Source of the DNA: Coriobacteriales bacterium
GTDB taxonomy: Bacteria > Actinomycetota > Coriobacteriia > Coriobacteriales > UBA8131
Assembly: GCA_031267175.1 (NCBI GenBank)
Contig: JAIRZP010000220.1
Span: 1-8,478 of the forward strand
DNA: 8,478 bases
Direction: 5' to 3'
The translations under genes were made by a program, and so were the position numbers. Below are positions 7,139 to 8,478 of the stretch, piece by piece. The notes under the pieces were generated by a model that was not told the DNA's origin, searched no databases, and saw only the letters and a list, made by a program, of their open reading frames with translations. Position 1 is the first letter of the stretch; every line of letters starts with the position of its first letter.

Positions 7139-8026
7139 ATGCCCAACAACAAAGTCTCTTTGAAGGAGCCTAAGACAATAGACGAGCAAATCGACTTACT
7201 CGAATCAAGGGGGATGATCCTTGAAAGAGAGAATGCTGGTCGTTACTTAAAGGACATCGGATACTACAGGCTCAGTGGATACTGGTTTGCGTTTCAGGAC
7301 AAACGGAATGGCGATGTATTTCTTCCTGGTACATCCTTTAACCAGATTATCGATATTTATGAATTCGATCGACGCTTGAGAGTGGCGCTCTTTGAGTATG
7401 TAGCCATGATAGAAATCCGCATGCGCAACCTGCTCGCATATCATCTGGCGACGAGAATTGGGGCAGAGGCACATCTTGACTCTGCTAATTTCACCAATAA
7501 GGATAAATATAAGAGCTTCTTGAATGATTACAACAAAGAGATAGACAGGCAGCGCAAAAAGGTTAGATTCGTCGAGCACCATATCAACAAATATGGCAAA
7601 CTGCCCATCTGGGTTGCCGTGGAGCTTCTATCGCTCGGCACCCTGAGTAAGCTCTATGGAAATCTTGAGTCCTCGGGTGTAAAAAAGGCTATTGCCGACG
7701 AGTTCAGTCTCAAGTGGTACCGCCTGAAAAATTGGCTTGAAATACTCTCTTATATAAGAAATGCCTGTGCCCATCATCAAAGGCTTTATGATCGTTCATT
7801 GCCTTACAAAGCCAAGCTGTTTTGGGATGCTGAGTATGATTCTGATAGCCTATTTTGTGTTTTTATCCTGCTCAAGAAGCTGTTCTTGAGCTACAATAGT
7901 AGCAAGTGGAAAGCATTCGCCAAGAGTCTCTCTGGTGCTATGGCTGATGCGCAGTATATTACTGCTTCGAGTCTTGGGTTTCCATCAAATTGGGATAGCG
8001 AGCTGCGAGTTGAGGGATACGAGTAG
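7139..8026 (+). CDS. Abi_2 family abortive-infection protein (AbiD/AbiF-like, HEPN)
   Basis: This 295-residue soluble protein is of the AbiD/AbiF (Abi_2) family, whose members block phage growth by shutting down or killing the infected cell. Family landmarks are YLKDIGYYRLSGYWFAF (36-52), the F-x2-I-x2-IYEFDRRLR block (67-81), IEIRMRNLLAYHL (91-103), LPIWVAVELLSLGTLSKLY (155-173) and YIRNACAHHQRLYDR (205-219). Two R...H motifs are visible, R96-x5-H102 and R207-N-x3-H212. The second matches the HEPN ribonuclease signature RNxxxH, so RNA cleavage is the likely activity (inference). The start is supported by AGGGAG at 7127-7132, six bases upstream. Sampled lines have 35-43% GC against about 60% in the transporter genes, and mobile-element debris lies downstream, so horizontal acquisition is likely. 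It appears to be full length. AbiF cannot be distinguished from AbiD with certainty. Confidence 0.9.
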   Translation: MPNNKVSLKEPKTIDEQIDLLESRGMILERENAGRYLKDIGYYRLSGYWFAFQDKRNGDVFLPGTSFNQIIDIYEFDRRLRVALFEYVAMIEIRMRNLLAYHLATRIGAEAHLDSANFTNKDKYKSFLNDYNKEIDRQRKKVRFVEHHINKYGKLPIWVAVELLSLGTLSKLYGNLESSGVKKAIADEFSLKWYRLKNWLEILSYIRNACAHHQRLYDRSLPYKAKLFWDAEYDSDSLFCVFILLKKLFLSYNSSKWKAFAKSLSGAMADAQYITASSLGFPSNWDSELRVEGYE

Positions 8027-8123
8027 ATGGGGCTGCTTTTTACCATATGGCTGCATACCTTGAAAGTCGCGGATCGGAGGTGCTCACCGTATGGAGTGGT
8101 GTGCCTGTTTCGTGAGTAGGAAA

Positions 8124-8155
8124 GTGGGGGACAAAAGGGGACGGTTCATCTGTCC
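8124..8155 (+). repeat. REP-like palindromic element
   Basis: Two copies of GGGGAC (8127-8132 and 8137-8142) are separated by AAAA. The second copy begins a hairpin in which GGACGG (8139-8144) pairs with CTGTCC (8150-8155) across loop TTCAT, with one wobble pair. GGGGACAAAAGGGGAC-type sequences are familiar as repeats flanking RAYT transposase genes. Here a RAYT remnant on the minus strand ends inside the element. The 97 bases between the Abi stop and this repeat show no gene and no clear terminator. Confidence 0.65.
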
Positions 8156-8325
8156 TGCTTGCTCTTGTGGTCGAACCGCTCAGCAATTCCCTTACGAAGA
8201 CCGGTCAGACGGGCAACTTGTCGTATTGGCATTCGGTGCCTTCTCAACTCGACAACGGCTTGGTGCTGCTGATCAATGGGGAGCGCCTGAAACTCCCTCT
8301 CCACCGCCAGCGTTGGCTCCACTGC
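8146..8325 (-). pseudogene. C-terminal remnant of a REP-associated tyrosine transposase (RAYT, IS200-like)
   Basis: The minus strand reads 59 residues to a stop at 8146-8148. From residue 12 on, the translation has the typical RAYT C-terminal helix-turn-helix: FQALPIDQQHQAVVELRRH followed by PIRQVARLTGLRKGIAERF. The catalytic Y1 domain (HUH motif and tyrosine) is absent. Immediately upstream in frame is a TAA (8326-8328), and the preceding sequence does not resemble the family. The remnant is therefore 5'-truncated, with the break near 8290-8325, and cannot be active. Its end overlaps the REP-like hairpin, as seen at intact RAYT loci. The open frames on the + strand here are shadows. Confidence 0.7.
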
Positions 8326-8376
8326 TTATTTGAACAGATCTGGCAGAGAAAAGACGGGCATCTGATCCGCACTCAT
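8326..8376 (-). CDS. Possible 16-residue ORF overlapping the upstream minus-strand gene
   Basis: MSADQMPVFSLPDLFK starts at an ATG (8374-8376) that overlaps the TGA (8373-8375) of the preceding minus-strand frame as ATGA, and it stops at TAA (8326-8328). It is in the same frame as the RAYT remnant. It could be a translationally coupled small protein, the beginning of a longer gene that was cut when the RAYT remnant was joined here, or chance. No family is recognised. Confidence 0.2.
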   Translation of the reverse strand: MSADQMPVFSLPDLFK

Positions 8377-8478
8377 TCTAAAAGCCCTAACTCGTTTTGT
8401 ACCCGTGCGTACTCTTTCATGGCTTCCCGGCGGCGAGCCCTCTCTGCATCCCTTAACTCTTGTACATCGTTGAGAGCA
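8373..8478 (-). CDS. Unidentified protein, C-terminal end only
   Basis: The minus strand is open from the right window edge to TGA at 8373-8375, giving about 34 residues. They include VQELRDAERARRREAMKEY and end in ARVQNELGLLE. The composition is charged and strongly helical with an Arg/Glu-rich stretch, as in many coding C-termini, and unlike the other frames of this segment. The family is not recognisable from so little sequence. It lies tail to tail with the Abi gene across the RAYT debris. Confidence 0.45.
   Translation of the reverse strand, partial: ALNDVQELRDAERARRREAMKEYARVQNELGLLE

Noticed and set aside
8091..8333. 80-residue + strand open frame with several cysteines
   Set aside because: It crosses the REP-like hairpin and lies opposite the convincing RAYT remnant. 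The CxxC-like residues arise from the repeat, and no ribosome binding site fits.
8116..8478. + strand frame open to the window edge (contains LVLLINGERLKLPLHRQRW)
   Set aside because: It has no good start codon and is antisense to two better-supported minus-strand frames.

Overview
The window looks like part of the chromosome of a moderately GC-rich Gram-positive bacterium, possibly a host-associated actinobacterium such as a Coriobacteriia member. This placement is tentative. It rests on strong AGGAGG-type ribosome binding sites, a Trep_Strep/MptD-type ECF substrate-binding component, and hand-counted sample lines near 60% GC in the transporter genes.

Positions 2-6943 hold one coherent locus, all on the + strand. 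It begins with the C-terminal half of an AraC-family regulator that resembles PchR, cut by the window edge. About 60 bases later an ECF transporter operon follows: S component (578-1264), T component (1261-1944), a very large ABC protein (1941-5210) and an ABC half-transporter (5207-6943). Every junction between these four genes is an ATGA stop/start overlap, so translational coupling is likely. The large protein joins a double ECF ATPase (two ABC domains) to an IrtA/YbtP-like ABC half-transporter (membrane domain plus a third ABC domain). The last gene is its IrtB/YbtQ-like partner. By analogy with IrtAB, YbtPQ and heme-type ECF systems, the locus probably takes up an iron chelate (siderophore or heme), but the substrate cannot be read from the sequence.

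The fused gene carries a hidden ATGA at 3408-3411, exactly where its ECF and half-transporter parts meet. There the upstream frame runs in phase with the ATG and misses the TGA by one base. This suggests that two genes with an ordinary ATGA overlap were joined by a small indel, either real or a sequencing error.

Positions 6944-8026 differ in composition (sample lines of 35-43% GC) and hold an Abi_2/AbiD-AbiF family protein with HEPN-like R...H motifs. It has its own promoter, and the RNA made from it would start next to a GC-rich hairpin. The hairpin loop can pair with the gene's Shine-Dalgarno sequence. AbiF-family genes are known to be accompanied by a structured RNA, so this leader is the most interesting RNA candidate in the window.

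Positions 8027-8478 are accessory debris: a REP-like hairpin repeat, a minus-strand C-terminal remnant of a REP-associated tyrosine transposase (RAYT) ending inside that repeat, and the C-terminal end of an unidentified minus-strand gene that enters from the right edge.
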